Source: Bacteroidales bacterium (GTDB lineage Bacteria; Bacteroidota; Bacteroidia; Bacteroidales; Prolixibacteraceae). From it: a DNA stretch of 64,000 bases. This document shows, piece by piece, positions 34,977-44,133 of the stretch. Where the stretch lies: positions 1 to 64,000 of the forward strand of contig JAATGF010000172.1 of assembly GCA_015654795.1 (NCBI GenBank), read 5' to 3'. The stretch's first letter is position 1. Each line of letters opens with the position of its first letter. The notes beneath the pieces were generated by a model that saw only the letters and a list, made by a program, of their open reading frames with translations, did no database searches and had not been told where the DNA came from. Both the position numbers and the translations under genes were made by a program.

Positions 34977-35296
34977 GTTCTATTTTATTTATTATTGCTC
35001 AGGCACCGGCCGGAGGAGGAGCATCATCGATAAATATGCTTTTGATGATGGGTCTTATGATCGTTGTGTTTTACTTTTTCATGATTCGTCCTCAAATGAA
35101 ACGTCAAAAAGAGATGACTAAATTCCGGTCAGCACTCCAAAAAGGTGATAAAATTGTAACAACAGGCGGAATTTATGGTAAAATCGATGAGATTAAAGAT
35201 AATATCATTATTCTCGAAGTTGCTCAAAACGTAAAACTTAAAGTTGACAAAAGTGTTGTCTTGAAAGATATGTCGGATGCACCGGTTCAGAAATAA
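34973..35296 (+). CDS. yajC: Preprotein translocase accessory subunit YajC
   Basis: A 107-residue protein with one N-terminal transmembrane helix ('MLLMMGLMIVVFYFFMIRPQ') ending in the diagnostic 'FFMIRPQMKRQKE', then the cytosolic YajC domain 'LQKGDKIVTTGGIYGKI'. It associates with SecDF in the inner membrane. A terminator follows. Confidence 0.95.
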   Translation: MSSILFIIAQAPAGGGASSINMLLMMGLMIVVFYFFMIRPQMKRQKEMTKFRSALQKGDKIVTTGGIYGKIDEIKDNIIILEVAQNVKLKVDKSVVLKDMSDAPVQK

Positions 35297-35319
35297 TTGG
35301 AATATTTAATCTAATTCTG

Positions 35320-35344
35320 AAAGGCTGGGTAACCGGCCTTTTTG
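35320..35344 (+). terminator. Terminator after yajC
   Basis: AAAGGCTGG, gtaa, CCGGCCTTTTT: a stem with one mismatch and a T-run, 24 nt after the yajC stop. Confidence 0.75.
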
Positions 35345-35367
35345 CTTAACAAATACATCCTAAATTC

Positions 35368-36360
35368 ATGCTTAGACGAGTGCTTGAATATTTTAAAACC
35401 GAAATTACTGCAATTCGAAACGGAAAAGCATTTGTCTTTTTAGTTTGCCTTGCATTAGCTTCGTTTTTGTGGTTTCTCAATGCACTCGAAAAACATTACA
35501 CCGATCATATCACGGTGCCGGTAAAATATATAAATCTACCTAAAAATAAGGAACTTACGGGTAAACTGCCCAATAAATTAGACCTTGCAGTAGATGCTTT
35601 TGGTTATACTTTACTTCAACACAAATTAAGCCTTGCGTTTTCCCCTGTATCCTTAGATGTAAACGAATTGACAAATAATTATTTAGAAGGTAAGTTTATG
35701 TCGAAATATGCCATTTCGATGAATGGACACAAAGAGGAAATTGCCAAGCAAATAAGCAGCGAAATACAGATTATAAGTATCAGGCCAGATTCAATCTCAT
35801 TCAATGTGAGTAATATAATTGAAAAATTGGTTGAAGTTCATCCGGTTGTCGATTTCACTTTTGCGAGAGAATTTATTTTGCAGAAGCCACCTGTTGTTAA
35901 ACCCGAATTTATTTTAGTGCGTGGACCTCAGGATATTTTAGATACCCTGAAATTTATCTATACGAAGCCGATAGAACTGAAAAGATTATCCCACACGGTA
36001 AAACGCGACGTTGGGTTGGTTATTTTACCTGAATTGAAGTCTGAACTCAGTGAGGTTACCGTACAAATCGACGTAGAACAATACACCGAGGCAAAATTTG
36101 ATATTCCCATTTTAATTATCAATCAGCCGGACTCATTAATTATCAAAACCTTTCCGTCAAAGGTCAAAGTTACTTGCCGGGTAGGATTAAGTAAATATAA
36201 TAAATTGAATAACAGTAGTTTCAGAGCTGTTGCCGATTACTCGCATCGTTCCGGCGCAATTTCAAAGTTGCGGGTAGTTCTCGACAAAGTCCCCGAGACT
36301 GTTCTTTCTGTAGATCATTTTCCAAAAGATGTGGAATATATTATTGAGCATAAAGAATAG
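35368..36360 (+). CDS. YbbR-like domain protein
   Basis: A 330-residue protein with an N-terminal membrane anchor ('FVFLVCLALASFLWFLNAL', about 23-41) followed by extracytoplasmic YbbR-type beta repeats ('HITVPVKYINLPKNKELTG', 'VEVHPVVDFTFAREFILQ', 'VRGPQDILDTLKFIYTKPIE'). YbbR-like proteins in other phyla modulate cyclic-di-AMP synthases; here the role is unassigned. It is 5 bp before coaE. Confidence 0.85.
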   Translation: MLRRVLEYFKTEITAIRNGKAFVFLVCLALASFLWFLNALEKHYTDHITVPVKYINLPKNKELTGKLPNKLDLAVDAFGYTLLQHKLSLAFSPVSLDVNELTNNYLEGKFMSKYAISMNGHKEEIAKQISSEIQIISIRPDSISFNVSNIIEKLVEVHPVVDFTFAREFILQKPPVVKPEFILVRGPQDILDTLKFIYTKPIELKRLSHTVKRDVGLVILPELKSELSEVTVQIDVEQYTEAKFDIPILIINQPDSLIIKTFPSKVKVTCRVGLSKYNKLNNSSFRAVADYSHRSGAISKLRVVLDKVPETVLSVDHFPKDVEYIIEHKE

Positions 36361-36365
36361 ATGCA

Positions 36366-36965
36366 ATGAAAAAGATCGGAATTACAGGTGGAATAGGCAG
36401 CGGTAAAACAACCGTCTGTGAAATCTTTAAATTACTGGGGGTTCCTGTTTTTCATGCTGATATAGAAGCCAAAAATCTGCAGAACAACGATTTGCAGATA
36501 AGAGAAAAACTCACTAAACTTTTTGGTGAGCACATCTATTCGTCTGACGGAATACTCGACCGGAAAAAATTGGCCGGACTAATTTTTAATGATTCAACCG
36601 CTTTGGCAAATGTGAATTCTATTATTCATCCTGCGGTCAGGCAAAACTTCCTCGAATGGGCTGATAATCATCACGATGCTTCCTACATTCTTTACGAAGC
36701 GGCTGTTCTTCTCGAAAGCGGATATGCTTCCGATTTCGCTCGCAATATATTAGTTTTAGCCGACGAAAAAGTAAGGATCGAGCGGACAATCAGGCGTGAT
36801 CATACTTCGGCAGAGCTTGTAAAACAACGAATTAATAATCAAATGCCTGATGCTCAAAAAATCAAAATGGCGGATTTCATTATTGAAAATAACAACGAAA
36901 AATTATTGTTTCCTCAGATTATTGAATTGAATAAATTGATCATTTCAGATGGTAAAAATTGGTAA
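36366..36965 (+). CDS. coaE: Dephospho-CoA kinase
   Basis: A 199-residue P-loop kinase that phosphorylates dephospho-CoA in the last step of coenzyme A synthesis. P-loop 'GITGGIGSGKTTVC' at residues 5-18, 'VFHADIEAKNL' (about 30), 'LYEAAVLLESG' and the LID-like 'RTIRRDHTSAELVKQRINNQ'. Length and motifs are standard. It overlaps the following gene by 17 bp. Confidence 0.95.
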   Translation: MKKIGITGGIGSGKTTVCEIFKLLGVPVFHADIEAKNLQNNDLQIREKLTKLFGEHIYSSDGILDRKKLAGLIFNDSTALANVNSIIHPAVRQNFLEWADNHHDASYILYEAAVLLESGYASDFARNILVLADEKVRIERTIRRDHTSAELVKQRINNQMPDAQKIKMADFIIENNNEKLLFPQIIELNKLIISDGKNW

Positions 36966-37683
36966 ATGGATTGGTGGAGGATTGGGTTTTACACTTGGTG
37001 GACCACTTGGAGCGCTGGCTGGTTTTGTGTTGGGTTCGGTTTTTGACGAAGCCGAGGTTATACTTCAAAATCCAGAGAATATAACTGGTAAGAAGGTACA
37101 GATCACACAAGGTGACTACATGTTTAGTCTACTCGTACTTGTTACGGCAGTTTTAAAAGCCGATGGTCGGATTCTGCGCTCTGAACTCAATTACGTGAAA
37201 GGATTTCTTAAACAAAATTTTGGAACCGAAGGAGCAAAACAAGCGTTGGTTATTTTGAAAGACCTTACGCAGCAGAATATTCCGGTTACCGATGTTTGTA
37301 TTCAGATCCGAAAATATGTCGATCATTCCTCGCGATTGCAACTGGTTCATTTCCTCTTTGGAATTGCAAATGCCGATGGAGTCTTACATCCCGAAGAGCT
37401 TAAACTGATTCGTCATATTTCGGCAACACTTGGCATTTCGGATGCTGACTACAACTCGATTGAAGCGATGTTTGTTCCCAAGACGGATTGGGCTTACCAT
37501 ATTCTTGAAATTCAGGAACAAGCGACTAATGAAGAGATAAAAAAAGCATATCGTAAGATGGCGTTAAAATATCATCCTGACAAAGTGAGTTATTTAGGCG
37601 AAGATGTTCAAAAGGCAGCCAACGAAAAATTTCAAAAACTGAATGAAGCCTATCAGGCAATTTGCAAGGAACGAGGAATATAA
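36949..37683 (+). CDS. DjlA-like protein: TerB domain plus DnaJ domain
   Basis: A 244-residue protein. A Gly-rich N-terminal segment ('GLGFTLGGPLGALAGFVLGS') probably inserts in the membrane. A TerB-like helical domain follows (about 50-165, 'ADGRILRSELNYVKGFL', 'ADGVLHPEELKLIRHI'). The C-terminal 60 residues are a J domain with the HPD motif in 'AYRKMALKYHPDKVSYLG'. It is a DjlA-type co-chaperone of DnaK. Confidence 0.9.
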   Translation: MVKIGKWIGGGLGFTLGGPLGALAGFVLGSVFDEAEVILQNPENITGKKVQITQGDYMFSLLVLVTAVLKADGRILRSELNYVKGFLKQNFGTEGAKQALVILKDLTQQNIPVTDVCIQIRKYVDHSSRLQLVHFLFGIANADGVLHPEELKLIRHISATLGISDADYNSIEAMFVPKTDWAYHILEIQEQATNEEIKKAYRKMALKYHPDKVSYLGEDVQKAANEKFQKLNEAYQAICKERGI

Positions 37684-37783
37684 GTAATGAGAATAAATAA
37701 ATATCGTCTTTTACCAATGCGGAATTTGCGGACTCTCAAAGCACAGTGCACTTTTAATGCACATTTATCATCGTTGAAATAAG

Positions 37784-38248
37784 CAGTCCGGATGGGTTTC
37801 TCCATATTTCCCTCGTACCTGCTCTATGTTTGCTCTATGTCTGCTCTATGTTTGGTTCTTGTTTGATTCTTGCTTGGTCCATATTGAGTCTTGGTATCAG
37901 GACCTATATCAACATCGGCTCCTCAAACGACGATTTTTAATGACTCTTTTTAATGACGGCGAAGCCAATGAACTTTTCAATGACTATTTTAATGACCCCA
38001 TCGCCTTTTCGCCCATTCTCCCCTTCTCCCCATCATTCCATTTTCTGCTCTATGTTTGGTTCTTGTTTGGTCCATATTGAGTCTGGTATCAGGTTCTCTA
38101 TATCACCATCGGAGCCTCAAACGAAGATTTTTAATGACCTTTTCAATGACGGCGAAGCCAATGAACTATTTTGATGACCTTTTCTCCCCATCGCCCCCTC
38201 CCGCAGTCTCACCATCTCCTTTTCCCGCTTTTGCAAATACGACATTAT
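37784..38248 (+). repeat. Intergenic repeat family, two tandem copies
   Basis: Copy 1 (37784-38033) runs: 'tccggatgggttt', a 'tgctctatgt' series, a 'ttcttgtttg' series, 'tccatattgagtcttggtatcag', 'catcggctcctcaaacgacgatttttaatga', then 'gacggcgaagccaatga' units and C/T-rich 'cgccttttcgccc'. Copy 2 (38047-38248) starts inside the 'tgctctatgt' series. The short frames inside it are by-products of the repeat. The same family occurs at 39240-39429, 50408-50715 and 58528-58577. Confidence 0.8.
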
Positions 38249-38474
38249 TTTATTCCCGGTACTTAACTTTGTTAAATATGTTTAATATATCTCATTTTCC
38301 AATTTAAATACTTAAATTTGAGTTGAGTTTACTGAATGAATCAATTTATAGTTTATAAATTCGGGTATATTAGGTCATACTGATCGTCAGTTTTTATATG
38401 CTGCTATTGTTTTTCTTCGGTATTTGTTAACCCTAAAATGTAAGTCTTATTAGTTTAAACGTAAAATTAAGAAC

Positions 38475-39098
38475 ATGAAAAAAACAATTTTGACATTTAC
38501 CTTATTAACATTTGTCTTGTCGACATTTGCAATCGGGCCTTTCACCCTTGGTATAAAAGGGGGAATTAACTCAAGTAAAATTACTACGGATAACTATTCA
38601 GGTACAGGTGTCACTTTCAATGATTTCAAATCAGATGCCAAATCGGGATATAATCTTGGTGCTTTTGCCCGGTTTGGTACCAAAGTCTATCTGCAACCTG
38701 AATTATTGTATTCTGTAAAAAAGAATCAATCTAATAGTGGAGCACTAAATCAAAAAATTGATTTAAAGACAATACAAGTTCCGGTATTACTTGGATTTAA
38801 ACTCATCGACCTGAAACTCGCTTCTATACGCGCTTTTACAGGGCCTGCCATGTCAATTGTAATGGATAACAGTCGTGTCAGTTATGACGGCGTTACTGAA
38901 AGTCTTTATGACACAAAAAATTATAAAAATAATATTTGGGATTGGCAGTTGGGAGCAGGAGTCGATGTGGGTATGATTACTTTGGATTGTCGTTATGAAT
39001 GGGGACTTTCAAATACTTCAGATGCTAATGTGAGCAAAATCGGTTTCGTCAACAAAGGCAATACTTTAACATTTTCGATTGGATTCAAATTTATCTGA
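38475..39098 (+). CDS. Outer-membrane beta-barrel protein (PorT-like)
   Basis: A 207-residue protein with a signal peptide ('ILTFTLLTFVLSTFAIG') and alternating amphipathic beta strands ('FTLGIKGGINSSKI', 'SGYNLGAFARFG', 'VYLQPELLYSVKK'). It ends in the Phe-terminated strand 'LTFSIGFKFI', a barrel-assembly signal. It belongs to the 8-stranded outer membrane beta-barrel domain family of Bacteroidota. The function is not known. A terminator follows. Confidence 0.85.
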   Translation: MKKTILTFTLLTFVLSTFAIGPFTLGIKGGINSSKITTDNYSGTGVTFNDFKSDAKSGYNLGAFARFGTKVYLQPELLYSVKKNQSNSGALNQKIDLKTIQVPVLLGFKLIDLKLASIRAFTGPAMSIVMDNSRVSYDGVTESLYDTKNYKNNIWDWQLGAGVDVGMITLDCRYEWGLSNTSDANVSKIGFVNKGNTLTFSIGFKFI

Positions 39099-39122
39099 GA
39101 AAACTACGTAATAAGTTAATCT

Positions 39123-39155
39123 AAAGGGGTATCTCGAAAATGAGGTACCCCTTTT
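39123..39155 (+). terminator. Terminator after the beta-barrel gene
   Basis: AAAGGGGTA with partial inner pairing (CTC/GAG) and TACCCCTTTT, 9-bp arms ending in T, 24 nt after the stop. Confidence 0.8.
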
Positions 39156-39239
39156 ATTGTTGAAAATGTCTGATTTTAAGTCTGGAATCTAAAATTGCAA
39201 TGCAATTAAGAAAATCGCCTCGTTGACTGTTTCGAAAAT

Positions 39240-39429
39240 AACGATTCCAATTAATCACGCTGTTCGCCAATCTTTCATCGGATCCACAAACGAAGATTTT
39301 TAATGTACTAATGAACCTTTTCAATGACGGCGAAGCCAATGACCTTTCAATGACAGCGAAGCCAATCACTTTTTAATGACGACGAAGCCAAATGACCTTT
39401 TCAATGACTATTTTAATGACCTTTTCTCT
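39240..39429 (+). repeat. Intergenic repeat family, partial copy
   Basis: It contains 'atcggatccacaaacgaagatttttaatg' and three units of the type 'aatgacrrcgaagccaa', then 'tttcaatgactattttaatgacctttt'. It corresponds to the middle of the copies at 37784 and 50408. It lies just upstream of msrB. Confidence 0.75.
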
Positions 39430-39475
39430 AAACAAAGCACAGATCTATTCGTTGTAAAGTAAAAAACAATTCAAA

Positions 39476-39988
39476 ATGAGAACGATCATTTTTCTGTTTA
39501 TTTTGCTTACATTCAATCTTCACACAATGGCACAAGATGATATCCGGTCAAAAAAATTAAAAGAGCAGCATTTCACACCGAAAGTCGCAAAATCGGCTGA
39601 TGAATGGAAGGCAAAATTATCGCCAATCCAGTATGAGGTTACACGAAATAAAGGCACAGAAAGGCCGTTTACGGGTCAATATTACGATTTTTACGAAAAG
39701 GGGAATTACTACTGTGTAAATTGCGGAGCGCTCCTGTTTAATTCTGAATCCAAATTCAAATCAGGATGCGGATGGCCAAGTTTTAGCGACGTGGCCAATA
39801 TAAAGTCAATTAATATAGTGACTGATAAAAGTTTTGGTATGATTCGTACCGAAATTACATGTGCGAATTGTGAAGCCCATTTAGGTCATGTTTTCGAGGA
39901 TGGTCCCCCTCCGACAGGACTTCGGTATTGTATTAATTCAGTATCACTAAAGTTTGTCCCTGATACGGAGTCATCGGGCAAACCTTAA
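39476..39988 (+). CDS. msrB: Peptide-methionine (R)-S-oxide reductase, exported
   Basis: A 170-residue protein with a signal peptide ('[17 protein letters not shown]'), so it probably acts in the periplasm. Zinc sites are in '[11 protein letters not shown]' and '[16 protein letters not shown]'. The core '[10 protein letters not shown]' and the catalytic Cys in '[13 protein letters not shown]' are intact. It reduces the R-sulfoxide of methionine in oxidised proteins. It is a single gene preceded by a copy of the intergenic repeat. Confidence 0.93.
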   Translation: MRTIIFLFILLTFNLHTMAQDDIRSKKLKEQHFTPKVAKSADEWKAKLSPIQYEVTRNKGTERPFTGQYYDFYEKGNYYCVNCGALLFNSESKFKSGCGWPSFSDVANIKSINIVTDKSFGMIRTEITCANCEAHLGHVFEDGPPPTGLRYCINSVSLKFVPDTESSGKP

Positions 39989-40048
39989 CTACAGCATGTT
40001 TTCCTTAGAAACAAGATGCAGATTAGTCTTACCCGGCATTTGGTTTAC

Positions 40049-40525
40049 CTAAACATTAAGATTTCGTGTCATATAAGAGGAATAATCCTTAATAATTGGC
40101 TTATAATCAACATGAAATAATGATGATGAAATAATAAAATCCGCTGTCGACCTGTTCGATGCGGTTGGAATATTGTATAAAACAGCAATTCTTAGTAACG
40201 CCTTAACATCGACATCATGAGGTTGTGGTTGCATTGGATCCCAGAAAAATATCAAAACATTGATATTACCTTCGCATATCATCGCACCAAGCTGCTGATC
40301 GCCACCTAACGGACCTGACTTTAAAATAACAACCTGGGGTGGCATCGCATCATTCTCTTTACATTTCAGACTGATTGTATCTTCGACAAGTTTTCCCGTA
40401 GTACCGGTGCAAACAAGTGTGTGGTGGGCCAATTCTTTCCAGTTAAATGCAACCCATTCCGCAATATCCTTTTTACGGTTATCATGAGCTACAATGGCAA
40501 TTGTTTTCTTAATTTTCATTCTCAT
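40049..40525 (-). CDS. mgsA: Methylglyoxal synthase
   Basis: A 158-residue enzyme that converts dihydroxyacetone phosphate to methylglyoxal and phosphate. 'TIAIVAHDNRKKDIAEWV' near the start, phosphate loop 'CTGTTGKLVED' (about 40), catalytic 'SGPLGGDQQLGAMI' (about 71) and 'WDPMQPQPHDVDVKALLR' (about 93) are all present. An internal start two codons downstream (MKIKK) is equally possible. Confidence 0.94.
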   Translation of the reverse strand: MRMKIKKTIAIVAHDNRKKDIAEWVAFNWKELAHHTLVCTGTTGKLVEDTISLKCKENDAMPPQVVILKSGPLGGDQQLGAMICEGNINVLIFFWDPMQPQPHDVDVKALLRIAVLYNIPTASNRSTADFIISSSLFHVDYKPIIKDYSSYMTRNLNV

Positions 40526-40594
40526 ATTTTATTAATATTGGGCAAAGATAAGTCAATGAAGGTTTCCGCTATAATATATTTGATTATCAAAATA

Positions 40595-41461
40595 TTAATA
40601 TTTCATTAAAAATGACTTAAGTGTTAATATTTTCTTGTATTCCGGATCAATTGCAAAGTTGTCGTATCGTTCCAGATTGTTACTTACAATGATAGATTGT
40701 GCCATTTCGGCATATTGATTTGATTCATGATAACTGCCCATAAGATGTAATAAATCAGTCGAACTTCCTCCCTCCCAACGTTTTTGTCTGAATCTTTTAT
40801 ACGACGACAATTTCGAAATTAACAGATAATAGTGTTCTACTGACTCAATTACAGAGTTATAAGTTCTAAGATACCGCTCATCATCACCGACCTGGAATTG
40901 TATAAGCGATCGCGAATCATCACTCGAAAAAGACATTATTCCAAAGATATTGTTGCCATTCCTGAAAATATTCGATGTACCCCATCCCGATTCGAGTACA
41001 GCCTGGGTGAGCGCAAGACTAACCGGATGCGGATAAATTCTTTTTTCCAGTTCAACAATTGAATCGGTCTCATATTTCAGCTTCATCGCAACTATAAAAA
41101 TAGAATCAGAATCCGAAATTGACTTTTTTCTGGTAATTCGATCTTCAATAAATTCAACATGATGTAAATCATCTAATAAACGTTCCCGGGTAATTACAAT
41201 TGCGGGTAAAAGATGCTGAACAAACAAATCTTTGCGCTTATCAGGATCCACAGAACGAAAGTCAAGCGAGCCAATGTAATTTAGGGGAATAAGCGCAGAG
41301 TCTGACTGATAAATAATTGAATCAACCTTAGTCATTTTAACATCCCTGATCTTGATTTCAACCGGCCAGTATTGCGAATTGAATTTTTCGGTCTTTGCAA
41401 ATAAATAAATGGCGAGAATGATAAGAGCAAAATAAAATAAATCGCGAATTATTCTTAGCAT
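40595..41461 (-). CDS. Bax-like glucosaminidase-domain protein
   Basis: A 288-residue protein with one N-terminal membrane anchor ('DLFYFALIILAIYLF'). The C-terminal half has the glucosaminidase (Bax/FlgJ-like) fold: 'ALTQAVLESGWGTSNIF' supplies the catalytic Glu, followed by 'NNIFGIMSF' and 'RTYNSVIESVEHYYLL'. It is expected to trim peptidoglycan glycan strands. Confidence 0.88.
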   Translation of the reverse strand: MLRIIRDLFYFALIILAIYLFAKTEKFNSQYWPVEIKIRDVKMTKVDSIIYQSDSALIPLNYIGSLDFRSVDPDKRKDLFVQHLLPAIVITRERLLDDLHHVEFIEDRITRKKSISDSDSIFIVAMKLKYETDSIVELEKRIYPHPVSLALTQAVLESGWGTSNIFRNGNNIFGIMSFSSDDSRSLIQFQVGDDERYLRTYNSVIESVEHYYLLISKLSSYKRFRQKRWEGGSSTDLLHLMGSYHESNQYAEMAQSIIVSNNLERYDNFAIDPEYKKILTLKSFLMKY

Positions 41462-41546
41462 AAAAACGATTAATTAGCTTGCCGACAAAAGTACAAAATA
41501 TCACTTATTAAAAAAACTGTTGCAATTCGACATATAATACTGCAAA

Positions 41547-42053
41547 TCAAATAAATTCCTTTTTTAAGTTTCCTACCCAATACTCTATTCGTCCGTTAGT
41601 CAACCTTGCCTGGTTTTCCTGATCAAGTGGTAAACCTACAAATTGCCCGTCCCTGACAGCTTTAGATCCTTCAAAAGTATAACCTTCCACCGCAGTTTTA
41701 CCCACAATCAAGGCTCCTCTCTCTTCTAAAAATGTGGCCATAATTCCGATCGCATCACAGAAATTTTCTGTATACCCTTTTTGATCCCCCAGTCCAAAAA
41801 TGGCTACCCGCTTATTCGAAAAATCGATCTCCTCAAGGGCCGGAAGTAATTCATCCCAATAATTTGGTAATTCCCCGTCAAACCACGTAGGAACACCGAC
41901 AATCAGATTGTCAAATTCAAGAAATTTTTCCTTTTTAACTTCATCAACATTAATAAGTTGAACATCATCACCCGAAAATGAATTGTAAACAATTCCGGCA
42001 ATCTTTGCCGTTTTTTTTGATCCGAAACTATAAAACAAACCTATTTTTTTCAT
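41547..42053 (-). CDS. fldA: Flavodoxin
   Basis: A 168-residue long-chain flavodoxin. FMN phosphate loop 'YSFGSKKTAKIAG' (unusual in having FGSKKT), 'LIVGVPTWFDGELPNYWDE' (isoalloxazine loop with Trp) and 'VAIFGLGDQKGYTENFCDAI'. It carries electrons in low-potential redox reactions. It is 2 bp downstream of the E1 gene, so it is probably cotranscribed with the 2-oxoacid dehydrogenase genes. Confidence 0.93.
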   Translation of the reverse strand: MKKIGLFYSFGSKKTAKIAGIVYNSFSGDDVQLINVDEVKKEKFLEFDNLIVGVPTWFDGELPNYWDELLPALEEIDFSNKRVAIFGLGDQKGYTENFCDAIGIMATFLEERGALIVGKTAVEGYTFEGSKAVRDGQFVGLPLDQENQARLTNGRIEYWVGNLKKEFI

Positions 42054-42055
42054 AA

Positions 42056-44113
42056 TTAGTATTTTAAAAGCGCCAGTGCCGCAGCATAAATCTTCTCTTC
42101 ATTGATCAAAATGGCTGCTTCAAGAATTCTGTTAAAACCAACCGGTGTAAAGGCCGAACCAACCCTGCGAACAGGCGCATCCAGAAATTCAAAGGCCTCT
42201 TCGCCAATCATTCCAGCCAATTCGCCGCCAAAACCGCCAAATACTTTATCCTCATGAACGACTAAAACCCGTCCTGTCTTTTTAACCGAATTGATGATTG
42301 TTTCTTTATCAAGCGGAATCAGTGAACGAATATCAATAACTTCGAGATTAAAACCTTCACCTGAAAGACGTTCTGCTACCTTAAGTGAAAGATGTGTTGT
42401 ATTTCCGTAAGTTATTATACTTAAATCAGTTCCTTCACGCCGGATTCTTGCTTTTCCAAACGGCACTTCAAAATCATCAGGAATAGGTGTTGCAGCCGCG
42501 GGCGAATTATAGAGTGCTTTGGGTTCCAGAAAAAGTGTTGGTCCCTCCGATCTTAATGAAGTCCTCAGTAGTCCGGCTGCATCGTCTGCGAAAGACGGAT
42601 ATACGACTCTGATACCCGGGAAAGTTGCCAATGCCCCTTCTGTCGATTGCGAATGGTACAACCCACCACCAATATACCCTCCTGACGCTAAGCGAATAGT
42701 GACATTCGGACTGAATTTACCGTTCGTTCGCCAGTATTCGTGGGTCATTTCAACATATTGCTCCATAGCAGGCCAGAAATAATCTGCGAACTCAGCTCCT
42801 TCAACTACTATCCTGATTTTCTTACTGTAACGCGACATACCATTAGCGGTTCCTGTAATAAAATCTTCAGCAATAGGCCCGTTAAATACCCTTGCAGTAC
42901 CAAATTCCTTCTGCAGTCCTTTGGATACGTTGAATATGCCGCCTTTATCCTTATTGGCGATATCCTGTCCCCAAATAAAAGTATCTGGATTAAGACGAAA
43001 CTCTGCTTTGAGCGTTTCATTTAACCCTTCAATCAATTTCTTCTTCTCTCCGCTAAAGTTATGCAGTCCTTCAGGATATTTCGATGCAGGATATGGCTCC
43101 GGAATTACAAAATCATATATTGAAGCAGGATCAGGATCGGGAGATGCCAGGGCATTTCGGTGTGCCACTTTAAGTTCCTCTTTAGCCTTCGCCTCAATAG
43201 CCAGAATTTCTTCATCGGTAAACCTTTCGTAACGCAACAGCATCCGCTTAAACTTTAGCAATGGATCAGACTCCTGTACATAGCCCAACTCAGCATCATT
43301 ACGATATAAATCATGCCTGTCAGAATTTGAATGGGCATGGATCCGAATACAATTTGCCTGAACGATACAGGGTTGCTGATTTTCCAAAGACCATTTTTTA
43401 GCCTCTGTCATTGCATTGATTGAATCAAAAACGTCTTTCCCGTTACAATGAATAATCCTGAGATTTTTAAATCCCGAAAAGTTATTGGCAACCTTCCGAT
43501 TGGCAGTCTGATCTTTTTTGGGAACTGAAATTCCATATCCGTTATCCTGGAAAACAAAAATCACGGGCAGTTCTTCTGTCGAAGCGCCATTTATTGCCTC
43601 ATAAACATAGCCCTCCGAAACCGATGATTCTCCTTGCGAACTGATTGCAACTCCTTTCCCTTTGTAATACTTTATTGCACGTGCCACGCCAACAGCATGT
43701 AAGGTATGATTTCCTGTGGCTGAAGATACGTTGTGGATATTCCACTCCGGTTTACCAATATGATTCGACATATGCCTTCCTCCTGAGGTCACATCGGCCG
43801 CTTTGGATATTCCGTTCAAGATGATCTCCTCCCCGGTAAGTCCTGCTGATATGTTGGTCAGCATATCCCGATAATATGGAAAAAGATGATCAGTCTCCCT
43901 GTTAAATATTTGTCCTATTGCCAGTTGTATTCCATCATGACCCGCATATGGTGCATGATACGACCATCCTATCGCTTGTTTCAGATAATTCGGAGCCTTC
44001 TCATCGATCATACGTCCCAGCGTCATCATGTAAAACCACTTTTCGAGGATCACTTTATCTGTATTCTTAATCGTAAAGGTTTTTGGCACCGGTATATCTT
44101 GTAAAACTTTCAT
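42056..44113 (-). CDS. 2-oxoacid dehydrogenase E1, fused alpha and beta subunits
   Basis: A 685-residue thiamine-pyrophosphate enzyme. The N-terminal half is E1-alpha ('YYRDMLTNISAGLTGEE', 'GGRHMSNHIG', TPP motif region 'SSQGESSVSEGYVYEAIN' through 'FQDNGYGIS'). The C-terminal half is E1-beta ('FIWGQDIANKDKGGIF', 'FNGPIAEDFITGTANGMS', 'EDKVFGGFGGELAGMIGE'). Fused E1 of this type is common in Bacteroidota and acts on pyruvate or branched-chain 2-oxoacids; the substrate cannot be settled here. The E2 gene is 20 bp upstream; no E3 is in the window. Confidence 0.92.
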   Translation of the reverse strand: MKVLQDIPVPKTFTIKNTDKVILEKWFYMMTLGRMIDEKAPNYLKQAIGWSYHAPYAGHDGIQLAIGQIFNRETDHLFPYYRDMLTNISAGLTGEEIILNGISKAADVTSGGRHMSNHIGKPEWNIHNVSSATGNHTLHAVGVARAIKYYKGKGVAISSQGESSVSEGYVYEAINGASTEELPVIFVFQDNGYGISVPKKDQTANRKVANNFSGFKNLRIIHCNGKDVFDSINAMTEAKKWSLENQQPCIVQANCIRIHAHSNSDRHDLYRNDAELGYVQESDPLLKFKRMLLRYERFTDEEILAIEAKAKEELKVAHRNALASPDPDPASIYDFVIPEPYPASKYPEGLHNFSGEKKKLIEGLNETLKAEFRLNPDTFIWGQDIANKDKGGIFNVSKGLQKEFGTARVFNGPIAEDFITGTANGMSRYSKKIRIVVEGAEFADYFWPAMEQYVEMTHEYWRTNGKFSPNVTIRLASGGYIGGGLYHSQSTEGALATFPGIRVVYPSFADDAAGLLRTSLRSEGPTLFLEPKALYNSPAAATPIPDDFEVPFGKARIRREGTDLSIITYGNTTHLSLKVAERLSGEGFNLEVIDIRSLIPLDKETIINSVKKTGRVLVVHEDKVFGGFGGELAGMIGEEAFEFLDAPVRRVGSAFTPVGFNRILEAAILINEEKIYAAALALLKY

Positions 44114-44133
44114 ATTCTATAGTTTAAGTCTGA

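Noticed and set aside
37784-38248. CRISPR array
   Set aside because: The short repeated units are not evenly spaced and are not separated by unique spacers of constant length. No cas genes are present in the window.
37826-38307. Three overlapping short frames after the DjlA-like gene
   Set aside because: All are made of repeat units and have matching by-products at 50414. No start or codon pattern of a real gene.
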